This document shows positions 35,969 to 45,449 of a stretch of 64,000 nucleotides of DNA, piece by piece. Numbering within the stretch: the first letter of the stretch is position 1; every line of letters begins with the position of its first letter. The notes below the pieces were generated by a model. It saw only the letters and a program-made list of their open reading frames with translations, was not told the DNA's origin and did not search any database. Source of the DNA: Lawsonibacter celer (GTDB lineage Bacteria; Bacillota; Clostridia; Oscillospirales; Oscillospiraceae); the NCBI RefSeq assembly GCF_014281125.1, contig NZ_JACOEA010000001.1, forward strand, positions 682,001 to 746,000. Direction: 5' to 3'. The position numbers were made by a program, and so were the translations under genes.

Positions 35969-36362
35969 TTTTCCTCCTTTCTCATTGAATCCCCATACCG
36001 CATATTGGAATCAAAGCCATTCCGGTCGCTCAGGCTGATTCATTTACGATCAACCTCTTCCCTGACACAAAAAGGTTTTCGGCAATAATTACTCTACCAC
36101 ACCCTCTTGCAGATGTAAATTTATTTGGTCTGTTTTTCGGCTTTGCCGTAAATGATCCTCCGTTTTGGGCAGTAACGCACCCCAAACGGCGATCCGCTAA
36201 TAGAATCCGGGAGACATCCCAAAGCACTGCTTCTTTATACACCCATGGCGCTTTTACCCGGAATCAGATTGTTTTTATTCCTTTGCCACCAAGGTGACAA
36301 CATCACAGAAGCCAGAAGTCCAATCCGGTATTCTAAAAAAAACACATGATGGAGGTTGGGCT
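35969..36362. other. Intergenic region between restriction system and Fe-S operon
   Basis: 394 bases with divergent transcription and lower GC than the flanks. It should hold promoters for both operons, but I see no match good enough to place. Short frames here have no family features. Confidence 0.5.
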
Positions 36363-36575
36363 ATGACAAATCCGAAAAGAGCGCCGCGCAAGGCGGAGGT
36401 TTTCGAAAGTCAGTGCGTCGCCTGCGGCTGCTGCGTAAAAGTATGTCCGTTGGGCGCGATTGCGATTGACCGGGGCATCAAGGCGGTGGTGGATAAGGCC
36501 AAGTGCGTGGGCTGCGGCAAGTGTGCGAAGGAATGTCCGGCTTCGGTCATCGAAATACAGGAGGTGACGGCATGA
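36363..36575 (+). CDS. Small 4Fe-4S binding protein
   Basis: 70 residues from the ATG at 36363 (GGAGGTTGGG upstream). Two motifs, CVACGCCVKVCPLGA and CVGCGKCAKECPASV, ligate two [4Fe-4S] clusters; Lys-rich N-terminus. Its stop overlaps the next ATG as ATGA. It likely passes electrons to or from the membrane protein encoded next. Confidence 0.88.
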   Translation: MTNPKRAPRKAEVFESQCVACGCCVKVCPLGAIAIDRGIKAVVDKAKCVGCGKCAKECPASVIEIQEVTA

Positions 36576-37168
36576 AAAAAAGGTGGTATGATTTTCTCTG
36601 GATCCTCTCTCTGACCTATCTGGTACTGGGCTTTTTCAACATCCTGTTTGCGTGGCTGGGCCTTCTGTGCTTTTTCATTCCCCTGATTCTCTCAGTCGTC
36701 AAGGGAAGCAAGGGCTACTGCAATCGCTATTGCGGCAGAGGGCAGCTGTTCGGACTGCTGGGCGGGCGGTTTGGCCTGTCCCGCAACCACGATATTCCAA
36801 AATGGATGAAGAGCAAGTGGTTTCGCTACGGCTTTCTTATTTTCTTTTTTATTATGTTTTTTCAAATGCTCTGGAACACCTATCTGGTGTTTGCCGGGAC
36901 CGCCGATCTCAAGCAGGCGGTGACGCTGCTGTGGACCTTTCGGGTTCCCTGGCGGTGGGCCTACCATGGAACCCTTGTACATCCCGGCGTTGCCCAGTTT
37001 GCTTTTGGCTTTTACAGCGTAATGCTGACCTCCACCATTCTCGGCTTTCTGACGATGCTCCTGTTTAAACCCCGCAGCTGGTGCGTCTACTGTCCCATGG
37101 GCACCATGACGCAGCTGATCTGCAAAGCAAGGCGCGCCTGTACAAAAGGAGCATGTGAATCAGAATAG
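36572..37168 (+). CDS. NapH/YccM-like membrane 4Fe-4S protein
   Basis: 198 residues with about four transmembrane helices (8-45, 85-107, 140-165 and near 110-125) and cytoplasmic cysteine motifs CNRYCGRGQ and CVYCPMG, plus a terminal CTKGAC. These resemble polyferredoxin-type membrane proteins that move electrons across or along the membrane. Translationally coupled to the small ferredoxin; followed by a strong terminator. Partner enzyme not identified. Confidence 0.8.
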   Translation: MKKRWYDFLWILSLTYLVLGFFNILFAWLGLLCFFIPLILSVVKGSKGYCNRYCGRGQLFGLLGGRFGLSRNHDIPKWMKSKWFRYGFLIFFFIMFFQMLWNTYLVFAGTADLKQAVTLLWTFRVPWRWAYHGTLVHPGVAQFAFGFYSVMLTSTILGFLTMLLFKPRSWCVYCPMGTMTQLICKARRACTKGACESE

Positions 37169-37245
37169 CTTCCACGGCTATGAGAAAAAGGACGCCGTTC
37201 AGGGGAGCCGTCACAGAGGCAACAAAAAATTAACCGTTCCAGAGC

Positions 37246-37292
37246 AAAAGGAAAGCAGATCGGGCTAAAGCCCGATCTGCTTTCCTTTTTTA
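37246..37292 (+). terminator. Rho-independent terminator of the Fe-S operon
   Basis: A 16-bp perfect stem (37250-37265 with 37270-37285), four-base loop, followed by seven Ts. Confidence 0.92.
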
Positions 37293-37300
37293 TTCGTCGA

Positions 37301-37843
37301 CTAATATAGCCACTCCGCCATATGCCGCATTTCATTCAGAACGGCAGCTGGCGATTCGATTCGGATTGCTCCCGCAAATGTAAATACCTATGCGTAAAAA
37401 GGCGGGCTTGGTACGACATCTACAACAGCCCGGAAACGCCTGGCATCAACAGCGGCAGTCACGACCCATTCTCCAAAATGGTCAATTATACTGCGCATGG
37501 TGCTGTTCTCGCATACCAGCTTCACTGTGCAGGTATCGCCATTGTACATGCCGATACCCTTGCGGGCATAAATCTCTGGATTGAAGGATTCTTACTCTAT
37601 GTACGCTCCTTTTGCACGTGCAATGGCCGTAATGCGATCTACACGGAATTGTGCGACTTTCCCGTGCTTTTCAGGCCAGCCGACCACATAGTAATAATCC
37701 CTGTTCCAGAGCAATGCATAGGGGTTAAGGCGATATCGATAGCCGTTGTGCTTCAGCACCTTCTCTTTTTCCAGAGTATACTCATAATATTGAAATGAAA
37801 TTGCGTGCTTATCCTGAATCGCTGTCTGCACAGCGTCAATGGT
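37301..37843 (-). pseudogene. Broken WYL-domain regulator, N-terminus lost
   Basis: One continuous minus-strand frame reads TIDAVQTAIQDKHAISFQYYEY, RLNPYALLWNRDYYYVVGW, FRVDRI, then PEIYARKGIGMY and a C-terminal FTFAGAIRIESP, in the normal WYL order. Two in-frame stops interrupt it: TAA at 37592-37594 and TAG at 37388-37390 (a probable Trp codon). The N-terminal HTH domain is missing, and a TAA precedes the homology. WYL proteins are ligand-sensing transcription regulators; this one is dead. Confidence 0.85.
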
Positions 37844-37885
37844 TTAGTTTTTGTTTCTTAATTTCTTTCATATACAGCATCCCAC

Positions 37886-37931
37886 AAACGGGAGGCGGCA
37901 GAATTTCGCCGCCTCCCGTTTTCCGTTTTTT
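37886..37931. terminator. Rho-independent terminator near the surface phosphatase gene
   Basis: An 11-bp stem (37889-37899 with 37908-37918) with a T-rich tail on the plus strand and TTTG on the minus strand, 60-100 bases past the stop of the large minus-strand gene. Confidence 0.75.
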
Positions 37932-37986
37932 CTTCCCGGCGGAAATCCCGTCGGATGGTTGTTGATTTGTGGATTACACGACAAGT

Positions 37987-40900
37987 TCAAATATCCATCT
38001 GATCGGCACAAAACCGCATCAAAATGGTCGCCAGCTGAGCACGGGTAGATGCATCAGCCGGAGAGAGGGTGGTTGCAGAGGTTCCACTGATAATGCCATG
38101 CTCCACGGCCCAGGCCATGGCGGCTGTGGCATAACCGGCAACTTCACCCTGATCCTGGAAGGAATCCAAGGCGTAGCTGCTCGCGGGGCTTCCGGCATAC
38201 CGCCACAGCATGGTCACCAGCTGCTCGCGGGTGATGAAACCGTTGGGGTTGGTGCCGTCGGAGATCCCGTTTTCCACTGCCCAGGCCATGCCTTCGGCAT
38301 ACCAGGCCTCGCCAGCGTCCACTGTGGTGTCATGGCCGTCAAAGCGGGCCAGTACCATCATCATCATGGCGCGTGTCATGGTGCCGTCGGGGCTGAAGGT
38401 GTTGGAAGAGGTACCGGCAAACATCCCGCGGGCGGTGACGAAGTCAATGGCTCCTGCAGCCCAGTGGCCATCGACGTCCGCAAATTCCTTGGCATTTTCC
38501 ACCAGAACAACGGTGGCATCCCCGTGAACAGTTAGAGCAACGCCATTTTCGGTGACAACCGAGGTCTTGAGAATCTCCTGGGCTCCGTCTGCACGGATGA
38601 TGACAGCCACAGTACCGTGAGTTGCGTTTTCCGCAGGAATTTCTACCTTGACAGCTCCGATGCTGGTGGGAAGATCGATTTCGATCTTCGCTGCATCAGC
38701 GACATTGTCGCCTACGGAGACCTTCACGGGCAGCGTCACGGCTTCGCCGGTCTTGTCGGACTCGGCCGCGGCAACGGAAGACACCTGGGCAGAAACCTTC
38801 GTGATCTCACCGTTCTTGTCGGTGACTACGGTTCCGGTGGTACCATCGGGGGCCTTCGTGGTCTTGGTCACTGTTCCGGTGACCTTGTTTGTGGTGACAG
38901 TGATCTTGTTGCCTGCGCTGTCAGTGGTAGTCGTGGTGACGGTGTTACTGGAAACGCCGGAAGTATTACCGGAGGTGGAGGCAGCTGCTCTGGTAATGGT
39001 GATGGTGTAGTTCTTCACAGTGGTGCCGTCCTCTGCAGTAACGGTGACAGTGAAGGTGTTCTCCCCGACAGACAGAGCCTTCTCGCCCACATCGCCGGTC
39101 ACCACGGCCTTACCGTCGTTGGCGGTGGCCGTGATAGTGACGGAAGCCACGCTGTTGGCCACGGAAGCGGTGTAGGACAGAGTCTCTGCATAAAATGCAG
39201 GAGTGATATCGGCGCCGGTCACGCTCAGCGCGGACAGGGTGGCATCGGTGGATGCAGGGGTCTGCTGGGCGGTCTTGTTGATGGTGAAGGTGTCCACCAC
39301 GCTCATGTCAGTGGTGCGGTAGGTGGTGATGGTGAACTGGTTATCAGACACGGTCACCTTGGACACATTGGGAACCTTCTCCTGATTCTGCACGGCGGAA
39401 TAAGGGAACGCAACATTCGTCTTGATGTCGTAGTGCTTGGAGCCGGAAGCGGAGTTGGCGGTCACATACAGGATGCCGTCGGGGTTGGTGACGGCGGTGG
39501 GAGCCTCGTCCTCTCCGTTGCCATAGGTGTAGTTTTCGTTCTCGGAAACCTTCATCAGGCCGTCCATGATGTAGGTGCGGCAGTACACGTGGTCGTGGCC
39601 CTGAAGCACCACATCAATGCCCAGCTCATCAAATACGGGGGCCAGTTCCTCCCGGCGCTGGGTACCATCATTATTGTAATGGCTGGCCACGGTGTAGATG
39701 GACTGGTGGAGCGTGACAATCTTCCACCGGATGTTCTGGTCCTTGGTGGCTTCGATGGCGGCCTTCATGAAATCCTTGTGTTCGGCAGTGGACAGGTTAT
39801 TGGTATTGAGCACCATAAAGAGCGTGTTGTTGTACACGAAGTAGCTGTCGCCGCCAGCGTCAGTAACCCCCAGTGTGTCGGATTCGTTGGCCACATTAAA
39901 ATGCTCGCCGTAATTCGCCGCTTTGGCGTCATGGTTGCCGATGACGGTGGCTACTGGCAGGCTCTTCAGAGTCTCATGGTTTAGATAGCCGTCATATTGC
40001 TCCTCATTGTTTGCGGTGTTCACCTGGTCACCGGCAGACAGCATAAAGGAAACGCCGTCGAACTTCTCATCATCTTCAATGATGTTCAGGGTCTTGTCCC
40101 AGCCCGCAGTATCGGTCGTGATTTTACCAGCGCCGATCTGGGGGTCGCCCACGTATGCGAAGGAGAACACGCCGGCACCGCCGGTGGTGAAGGTGTAAAT
40201 GTCGGAAGCCTTCTCGCCGTTCACCAGCTGGTAGGCATAGGTGGTATCGGGTTCCAGACCGGTCATGGTGGTCTGATAGCTGTTATAGCCGGTCTGGCTG
40301 CTGGCGACGCCGGTGGCAGAGAAGGTCTTTGCGCTCTCGGGCATCGCATTCCCCACCAGGTCACACTGCTTGGCCAGCTTGACGGTGCCGGTCCCGGCGG
40401 CATTGCTGTACCAGGTGATGTTTATCTCGGTTTCGTCGGCACCCATATTCAGGGCAATATCGGTCTGTTCAACGCCCTTGTGAATGGTGAAGGTGTCCAG
40501 AACCGACATATCCTCAGTGTAGTAGGTCGTGATATTGAAGGTGGTATCCGTCACAGTAACATTGGAGATGTTCTGGCGCTTGTCCACCCCCTGAACAGCG
40601 ACCCATTCCAGCTTTTCCGCCATGGCGTTGCAGCGGTTTCCGGGGGAACTGCCCGCCACGTACAGAACGCCGTCGGAATTGGAGACGGAAACAGGGACAT
40701 TGTTTGTGTCATAGGTGTAAACCGCGTCGGCATCCTTCTGATCCACACCGTCCAGCATATAGCTGCGGGCGTAGATGTGGTCGTGGCCGGAGAATACCAC
40801 GTCGATGCCCAACTCCTGGAACACGGGCATAAAGGTGGTGCGGAGATTATGACGGTCGTGACCCAGAGAGGGATTGTTCGTTACATTGGAATAGAAGGAG

Positions 40901-43900
40901 CTGTGCATGCAGACGACCTTCCACTTGATATCCTGATCCTTCGTTTCCTCAATAGCCTGCTGAATGAAGGCCTTATGCTGCTCAGCAGGGCTACCTGCAG
41001 CATGCGCATTGATCAGGAGGAACAACACTCCGTCGTACACAAAGTACGCGTCCGCGCCGCCGGGCGTAATGCCGTATTGATCAGAAAGATTGGGTTGGGT
41101 AAAGTGCTCCTGATAGATCGCACTCCTGTCATGGTTGCCCACGACAGGTGCGATGGGCAGGCTGCGTATCTGCTCCAGGTCCAGAAGGTGGTCATATTCC
41201 TCTTCGCTGCTGTTGGTGTTGACCTGATCGCCGGCGGAGAGCAGGAAGGACTGGTTGGGGAATTTTTTGACCATCTTATTCAAACTGTCCGCCCACTTGG
41301 TATTATTGCTGCCCACGATCTGGATGTCGGCCACGAAGCCGAAGGAGAAGTCTGTTTTGCCGGAACCGGTGGTAAAGCTGTAGATGTCGGACTTGTAGTT
41401 GCCGCTGACCACCTGATAGGCGTACTTCACGCCCTTTTCCAGATTCTGTGCGGTGACTTTGTAATTATAGTTGCCATCCGTTGCTTTCTTAACGGTCGCA
41501 ACCTGCTTGACGGCATCCTCGGGCATCTTGCCGTCCACAAGGGTATCGTACTTCGCCAAAGCCACATAGCCGTCCTTTTCCACATCGGCGTACCAGGTGA
41601 AGTACATCTGGGTCTCGTCGGGGCCGGGGTTCATGACGATGTTGCTCAGGTGCTCGGCCCGTTCTTCGGAGGGCTCCAGGGTGAAGTCCAGCCAGATGTC
41701 GCCGCCATCCGCCCTATCCTGATGCAGCTCGATGGCCACGGTGTTGCTGCCCTGCTTCAGATTCAGGTCGGCCAGATCTGTGACCTTGAAGGCGGTGGGA
41801 GACGGGTTGCCTTTGGGGCCGGGAGCATACTCAAGGTTTCCGTTAACGGCCTCCTTCGTCCATTCATAGACTTTGATGCCGTTGATATAGACGATGGCGG
41901 CATCATCGCACGAGATCCAGCCATTCAGGGAACCGACCTTTTCCAGATCCTCAATGTAGAGGTCGGTGCGGAAAAAATACGCATGGACGTTATTTATTCC
42001 GTCGGAGCCCTTGTACTTCAGCTCAGTAGCGCCCACCTCAGGCGGGTTGACGTTTTTGTAGACGCTGGATTTATTGGAGTTCTGATAGCCGAAGGGCGCA
42101 ATGCCCTTGCTCCAGGTGCTGTCATCAAAACCCGACCTAGTCCAGGAAGTGCGGTCATAGTTCTCCGTGCCGGGTATGGCTGCCGGGTCCGTATCGTTGT
42201 CCAGATAGGTCCAGATGGAGGTGTGATCCAGCTTTTCTTGGGTTCCGTCATGTGGGGCCAGATTCAGGTGGAACCAGCCATCGTGCTCCTCCTGTGTCTT
42301 ATCGTGCATGGCGACTGCCACGGTGTTGGCGCCTTCCTGCAGAAGGTCCAGCACTTCATCGCTGTCAAACAACAGCACCTCGGCACGCTGGGTGCCGGTG
42401 TCGCTTCCGTTTTCTTTGCCTTCATAAATCTCTGTGCCGTTGAGGTAGATGGTGGCGGAATCGTCATATTCCAAAACACCCACCAGGGACTTGATGTCTG
42501 CCTTCTCTCCCTTGGGGACCGTAAACTGGGTACGGAAATAATAAGTTACATCCTCTTCTCCAAAACCGGGGAGCACGGTATTCGCTGCAACGTCGTTAAG
42601 CGTTGCAGCAGAGGCAAAGGCGCCTTTGCCTACGTTCCAGCTGCCATCATCGTAGTTGGCAGCAGTCCAGTTTGCATCGCCGGACAGGCTTTCCGCGCTC
42701 ACATAGGACCATACGCTGTCATCATCAATGGCGGTTCTCACACCCACCACGGTGTCCATCTCGAAATCCAGCCAGATGTCGTTGCCCGTCTTTGTATCCT
42801 GATGCAGCTCAACGGCAACCGTGTTGTTGCCCACATGCAGATTCAGGTTGGAGAAATCCGTGACGGAGAATTCCCTCGAAACAGGGTTGCCGCCGCCGGC
42901 GTATTGCAGGTTGGAAGTAATGGGCGTATTCGTTGTGCTGTTTGCCCCTTCATACACCTTCGCGCCGTTGATGTACACAACCACGGCATCATCGAAGCAA
43001 AGCCGCCCCTTGATGGACTCCAGATTGCTCAGGGTCTCCCGGGTGAGGTAGAGCTCCGTGCGGAAGAAATAAGCAGGGGAATTGTTCTTGCGGTCGGTGC
43101 CCACCAGCAGGGTGGGCGCAATCTCCACAGGGGTAACATTTTTGTAAATCTGCCCTCCGCCCTGGCTGCAGAAGGGGCCAACCCCGGTAACCCAGTTCTT
43201 TTCCTCATAGGTGGGCTCTGTCCAAACAAGGCGGTTGTAGCCATCCGCGGTGGAATCCCCGGCGGGGTCGACGTGTTTGCCATCAATCGGAGCGCCGAAC
43301 CAGGACCAGACGGTAAATTCGTCGATCTGCTCCTGCTTTCCGTCGCTGGCCTTCAGATTCATGTGGAACCACACATCGGTATCGGTGGCGCTGCTGTTAT
43401 GCACCTCCACGGCAACGGTGTTCACACCGGCCTGCAGGGCGTTCAGGGCCTCCACATCATTGATCACAAGGGATTCGGCACGCTGGGCGGCTTTATCCGT
43501 TCCGGCATAGCCGAAGCCGCTTACGCTGCCATTCTGCTTGCCTTCATAAATCTTCGTGCCATTGAGATAAATGATGGCGGCATCGTCATATTCCAGCACG
43601 CCGACCAGCGACTTGATATCCGACTTTTTCTCCACGCTAAACTGGGTACGGAAGAAGTAGGTAGCTACGTTGTCTTCGCCGGTGCAGCCCGCCAGCGTAC
43701 TGCCGGCAGGAACTTCGTTGACGGTTTCCGCAGAGCCAAAGGGACCTGCGCCGGTTTTCCATTGACTGTCGTCGAATTCTGCGGCAGTCCAGTCAGTGCT
43801 GTCAGTCAAGGTGCCGTCGTCCAGATAATGCCAAACGGTATTATCGTCGATCACGCCGGATACTGTTTCTTGTGCCAGCTCCGTATCGGGTTCTGTCGCG

Positions 43901-43968
43901 AGTGTTGCCGGTATCATGCCCAGAAGCATGACAAACACCAGCAGCAAGCTTGTGATTCGTTTCCTCAT
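37987..43968 (-). CDS. Giant cell-surface protein with two metallophosphatase domains and SLH anchor
   Basis: 1993 residues. Signal peptide 1-25; four jellyroll-like modules (about 41-210, 216-405, 413-573, 580-765) in two alternating types; then two purple-acid-phosphatase-like units, each with an Fn3-like domain (773-867; 1166-1262) and a metallophosphatase: first AGDQVN near 912, GNHD 944-947, GHDH 1061-1064; second AGDQVN near 1312, GNHD 1344-1347, GHDH 1457-1460. A cadherin-like beta sandwich (about 1571-1660) and three S-layer-homology repeats (about 1828-1985) follow. It should hydrolyse phosphoesters while bound to the cell wall. AAAGGAGAG precedes the ATG. Confidence 0.9.
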   Translation of the reverse strand: MRKRITSLLLVFVMLLGMIPATLATEPDTELAQETVSGVIDDNTVWHYLDDGTLTDSTDWTAAEFDDSQWKTGAGPFGSAETVNEVPAGSTLAGCTGEDNVATYFFRTQFSVEKKSDIKSLVGVLEYDDAAIIYLNGTKIYEGKQNGSVSGFGYAGTDKAAQRAESLVINDVEALNALQAGVNTVAVEVHNSSATDTDVWFHMNLKASDGKQEQIDEFTVWSWFGAPIDGKHVDPAGDSTADGYNRLVWTEPTYEEKNWVTGVGPFCSQGGGQIYKNVTPVEIAPTLLVGTDRKNNSPAYFFRTELYLTRETLSNLESIKGRLCFDDAVVVYINGAKVYEGANSTTNTPITSNLQYAGGGNPVSREFSVTDFSNLNLHVGNNTVAVELHQDTKTGNDIWLDFEMDTVVGVRTAIDDDSVWSYVSAESLSGDANWTAANYDDGSWNVGKGAFASAATLNDVAANTVLPGFGEEDVTYYFRTQFTVPKGEKADIKSLVGVLEYDDSATIYLNGTEIYEGKENGSDTGTQRAEVLLFDSDEVLDLLQEGANTVAVAMHDKTQEEHDGWFHLNLAPHDGTQEKLDHTSIWTYLDNDTDPAAIPGTENYDRTSWTRSGFDDSTWSKGIAPFGYQNSNKSSVYKNVNPPEVGATELKYKGSDGINNVHAYFFRTDLYIEDLEKVGSLNGWISCDDAAIVYINGIKVYEWTKEAVNGNLEYAPGPKGNPSPTAFKVTDLADLNLKQGSNTVAIELHQDRADGGDIWLDFTLEPSEERAEHLSNIVMNPGPDETQMYFTWYADVEKDGYVALAKYDTLVDGKMPEDAVKQVATVKKATDGNYNYKVTAQNLEKGVKYAYQVVSGNYKSDIYSFTTGSGKTDFSFGFVADIQIVGSNNTKWADSLNKMVKKFPNQSFLLSAGDQVNTNSSEEEYDHLLDLEQIRSLPIAPVVGNHDRSAIYQEHFTQPNLSDQYGITPGGADAYFVYDGVLFLLINAHAAGSPAEQHKAFIQQAIEETKDQDIKWKVVCMHSSFYSNVTNNPSLGHDRHNLRTTFMPVFQELGIDVVFSGHDHIYARSYMLDGVDQKDADAVYTYDTNNVPVSVSNSDGVLYVAGSSPGNRCNAMAEKLEWVAVQGVDKRQNISNVTVTDTTFNITTYYTEDMSVLDTFTIHKGVEQTDIALNMGADETEINITWYSNAAGTGTVKLAKQCDLVGNAMPESAKTFSATGVASSQTGYNSYQTTMTGLEPDTTYAYQLVNGEKASDIYTFTTGGAGVFSFAYVGDPQIGAGKITTDTAGWDKTLNIIEDDEKFDGVSFMLSAGDQVNTANNEEQYDGYLNHETLKSLPVATVIGNHDAKAANYGEHFNVANESDTLGVTDAGGDSYFVYNNTLFMVLNTNNLSTAEHKDFMKAAIEATKDQNIRWKIVTLHQSIYTVASHYNNDGTQRREELAPVFDELGIDVVLQGHDHVYCRTYIMDGLMKVSENENYTYGNGEDEAPTAVTNPDGILYVTANSASGSKHYDIKTNVAFPYSAVQNQEKVPNVSKVTVSDNQFTITTYRTTDMSVVDTFTINKTAQQTPASTDATLSALSVTGADITPAFYAETLSYTASVANSVASVTITATANDGKAVVTGDVGEKALSVGENTFTVTVTAEDGTTVKNYTITITRAAASTSGNTSGVSSNTVTTTTTDSAGNKITVTTNKVTGTVTKTTKAPDGTTGTVVTDKNGEITKVSAQVSSVAAAESDKTGEAVTLPVKVSVGDNVADAAKIEIDLPTSIGAVKVEIPAENATHGTVAVIIRADGAQEILKTSVVTENGVALTVHGDATVVLVENAKEFADVDGHWAAGAIDFVTARGMFAGTSSNTFSPDGTMTRAMMMMVLARFDGHDTTVDAGEAWYAEGMAWAVENGISDGTNPNGFITREQLVTMLWRYAGSPASSYALDSFQDQGEVAGYATAAMAWAVEHGIISGTSATTLSPADASTRAQLATILMRFCADQMDI

Positions 43969-44217
43969 TCTGTTTCTCTCCTTTGTTCATATTCAGTTTT
44001 TCTATGTAAACTACTATTTTTTAATTTTATCGTCCACTTGTATAATCCTCTACCATCTATATATAAAGTTTGTGTAATATCTTAACGCCATTTTTGAAAA
44101 ACAATTTTCACCATAAGTGTCCCTGGGTTTCACCGCCTACAGCAGAGCAGAAATCTGTTGTAGTCTGGAGGAGAACCTTGTTAGATTCTCTTACCGCAGG
44201 AAAACCTCACCACCCAC

Positions 44218-44325
44218 GCTCTTGCGTCGGGCGTGGATGTGAAAACCCTGTCCGGTATCCTTGGTCACACGAGAGCGGTCTTCACATTGGATACCTATAG
44301 CTTAAGGATTCTGTATCTGGGGTGA
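44218..44325 (+). pseudogene. Tyrosine integrase C-terminal remnant
   Basis: The frame reads ALASGVDVKTLSGILGHT, then LDTYS, then stops: the C-terminal catalytic box (HxxR...H, Tyr) of a tyrosine recombinase. The rest of the gene is absent or out of frame upstream. The 640-base gap 43969-44611 otherwise holds only the large gene's leader and the remnant described next. Confidence 0.8.
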
Positions 44326-44515
44326 CCGACTTCATTGCCAAGGCGGAGCGCTTCACAGATATTTAGGAATTGGCGCCGGAGCTGCTCCATCTGTTCATTA
44401 AAAAATCGTGGTACACGAAAAAGCACAAAGGCATTCTAAAAATGCACTGCAAACCATCGAAATCCATTATGTCAATATTGGGTTTGTCAGTGGAGATATC
44501 TCTAAGAGTGCATAA
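44326..44515 (+). pseudogene. Large serine recombinase C-terminal remnant (DUF4368)
   Basis: DFIAKAERFTDI is followed by TAG, then ELAPELLHLFI; after a one-base shift near 44404 the frame continues IVVHEKAQRHSKNALQTIEI and ends HYVNIGFVSGDISKSA. This matches the tail of Tn4451-type recombinases, such as the intact one at 48875-50557. One nonsense codon and one frameshift make it a decayed fragment. Confidence 0.82.
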
Positions 44516-44556
44516 AAAACTGGCAGGTACTGCCGCTGCAATACCTGCCAGTTTTT
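44515..44556 (-). terminator. Rho-independent terminator of the Crp/Fnr-type gene
   Basis: AAAAACTGGCAGGTA (44515-44529) pairs perfectly with 44542-44556; T-tail on both strands. Confidence 0.88.
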
Positions 44557-44611
44557 CAAAACACGAGAACGCCTCTGTGGCGGGACACCGTCCCCGGCGT
44601 CCTTTTTCATT

Positions 44612-45268
44612 TTATCCGGCAAGCGCTTCCAGGCGCTCGAAATTGGTGATCTCAATGCTGCCGCGGGTGAGTCTGACCATGCCTTCATTCTGGAAATAGC
44701 GCAGCATTCGGGTCACCACCTCTCTGGGGTTGCCCAAGTGGTTTCCGATGGCTTCGTGTGTGGTTTTCAAAACAGGGCTGCCCTCAAGCGCGCTCTCCTC
44801 CACGAGAAATTGCGCCAGCCGCTTGTCAAAGCTCTTCCACAGAATCTGCTCCATCAGCCACATGACGTCAGAGAATCTGGTGGCCATCACTTCATTTGTA
44901 TAGTTTGAAACAGCGGCGGAATCTGTCATGAGCTTCTTATAGATCTCCGCCGGAATAACCCAGAGCTCTGAGGCCTTTTCCGCCTCAATCGTAATTTCAA
45001 ATTGAACACTGTTCATCATACAGGATGCAGAAAACAGGCACATATCCCGCTCAAACAGGCGGTAGAGTGTAATCTCCCTGCCCTCCTCGGAGAGAATATA
45101 GGCCCGTAGCTGCCCGCTGCCCACCAGCAAAAGTCCGGTGCAGTCCACACTGCCGTTATGAATCACAGTCCCTTTTGAAATCTGGCGCAAAACAGCGCCC
45201 TCCTGCAAAAGCTGCCGCTGTTCGGGGGTCAACTTGCTCCAGATCGGAAAGAAAGAAGAAAATTCCAT
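44612..45268 (-). CDS. Crp/Fnr-family transcriptional regulator
   Basis: 218 residues: cyclic-nucleotide-type beta roll (20-115), long dimer helix and a C-terminal winged helix (TTHEAIGNHLGNPREVVTRMLRYFQ). It lacks the FNR N-terminal cysteine cluster, so any oxygen or redox sensing would use another ligand; two Cys lie near 94-102 (CLFSASC). GGGAGGCGG precedes the ATG. It is divergent from the thioredoxin cluster and probably controls it through the palindrome at 45314-45331. Confidence 0.88.
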   Translation of the reverse strand: MEFSSFFPIWSKLTPEQRQLLQEGAVLRQISKGTVIHNGSVDCTGLLLVGSGQLRAYILSEEGREITLYRLFERDMCLFSASCMMNSVQFEITIEAEKASELWVIPAEIYKKLMTDSAAVSNYTNEVMATRFSDVMWLMEQILWKSFDKRLAQFLVEESALEGSPVLKTTHEAIGNHLGNPREVVTRMLRYFQNEGMVRLTRGSIEITNFERLEALAG

Positions 45269-45313
45269 AATCCGCCTCCCACGGTATACAGTATAAAATA
45301 CTTTTTGCCATAG

Positions 45314-45331
45314 ATCAATGATTTCATTGAT
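45314..45331. promoter_or_regulatory. Palindromic operator candidate between regulator and thioredoxin
   Basis: ATCAATGA-TT-TCATTGAT is a perfect 18-base palindrome in the divergent intergenic region. Size and symmetry suit a Crp/Fnr dimer, though the half-sites are everted relative to the TTGAT-N4-ATCAA FNR box. Confidence 0.6.
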
Positions 45332-45449
45332 TCATGCCAAAAAGCCGCGGCAAATAGCATCGGGCGGTATTGCCTTTTGTGATGTTATCACGGAATTCCT
45401 GTTCAAACAGGGATATATTATAGAAAAACGAAAGAAAGGAGCTGCTGAA

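Noticed and set aside
39997..44085. 1362-codon open frame on the plus strand opposite the surface phosphatase gene
   Set aside because: It is antisense to a protein with signal peptide, clear catalytic motifs and a good ribosome site; the shadow frame has low-complexity Val/Gly/Ile composition, no domain and no start signal.
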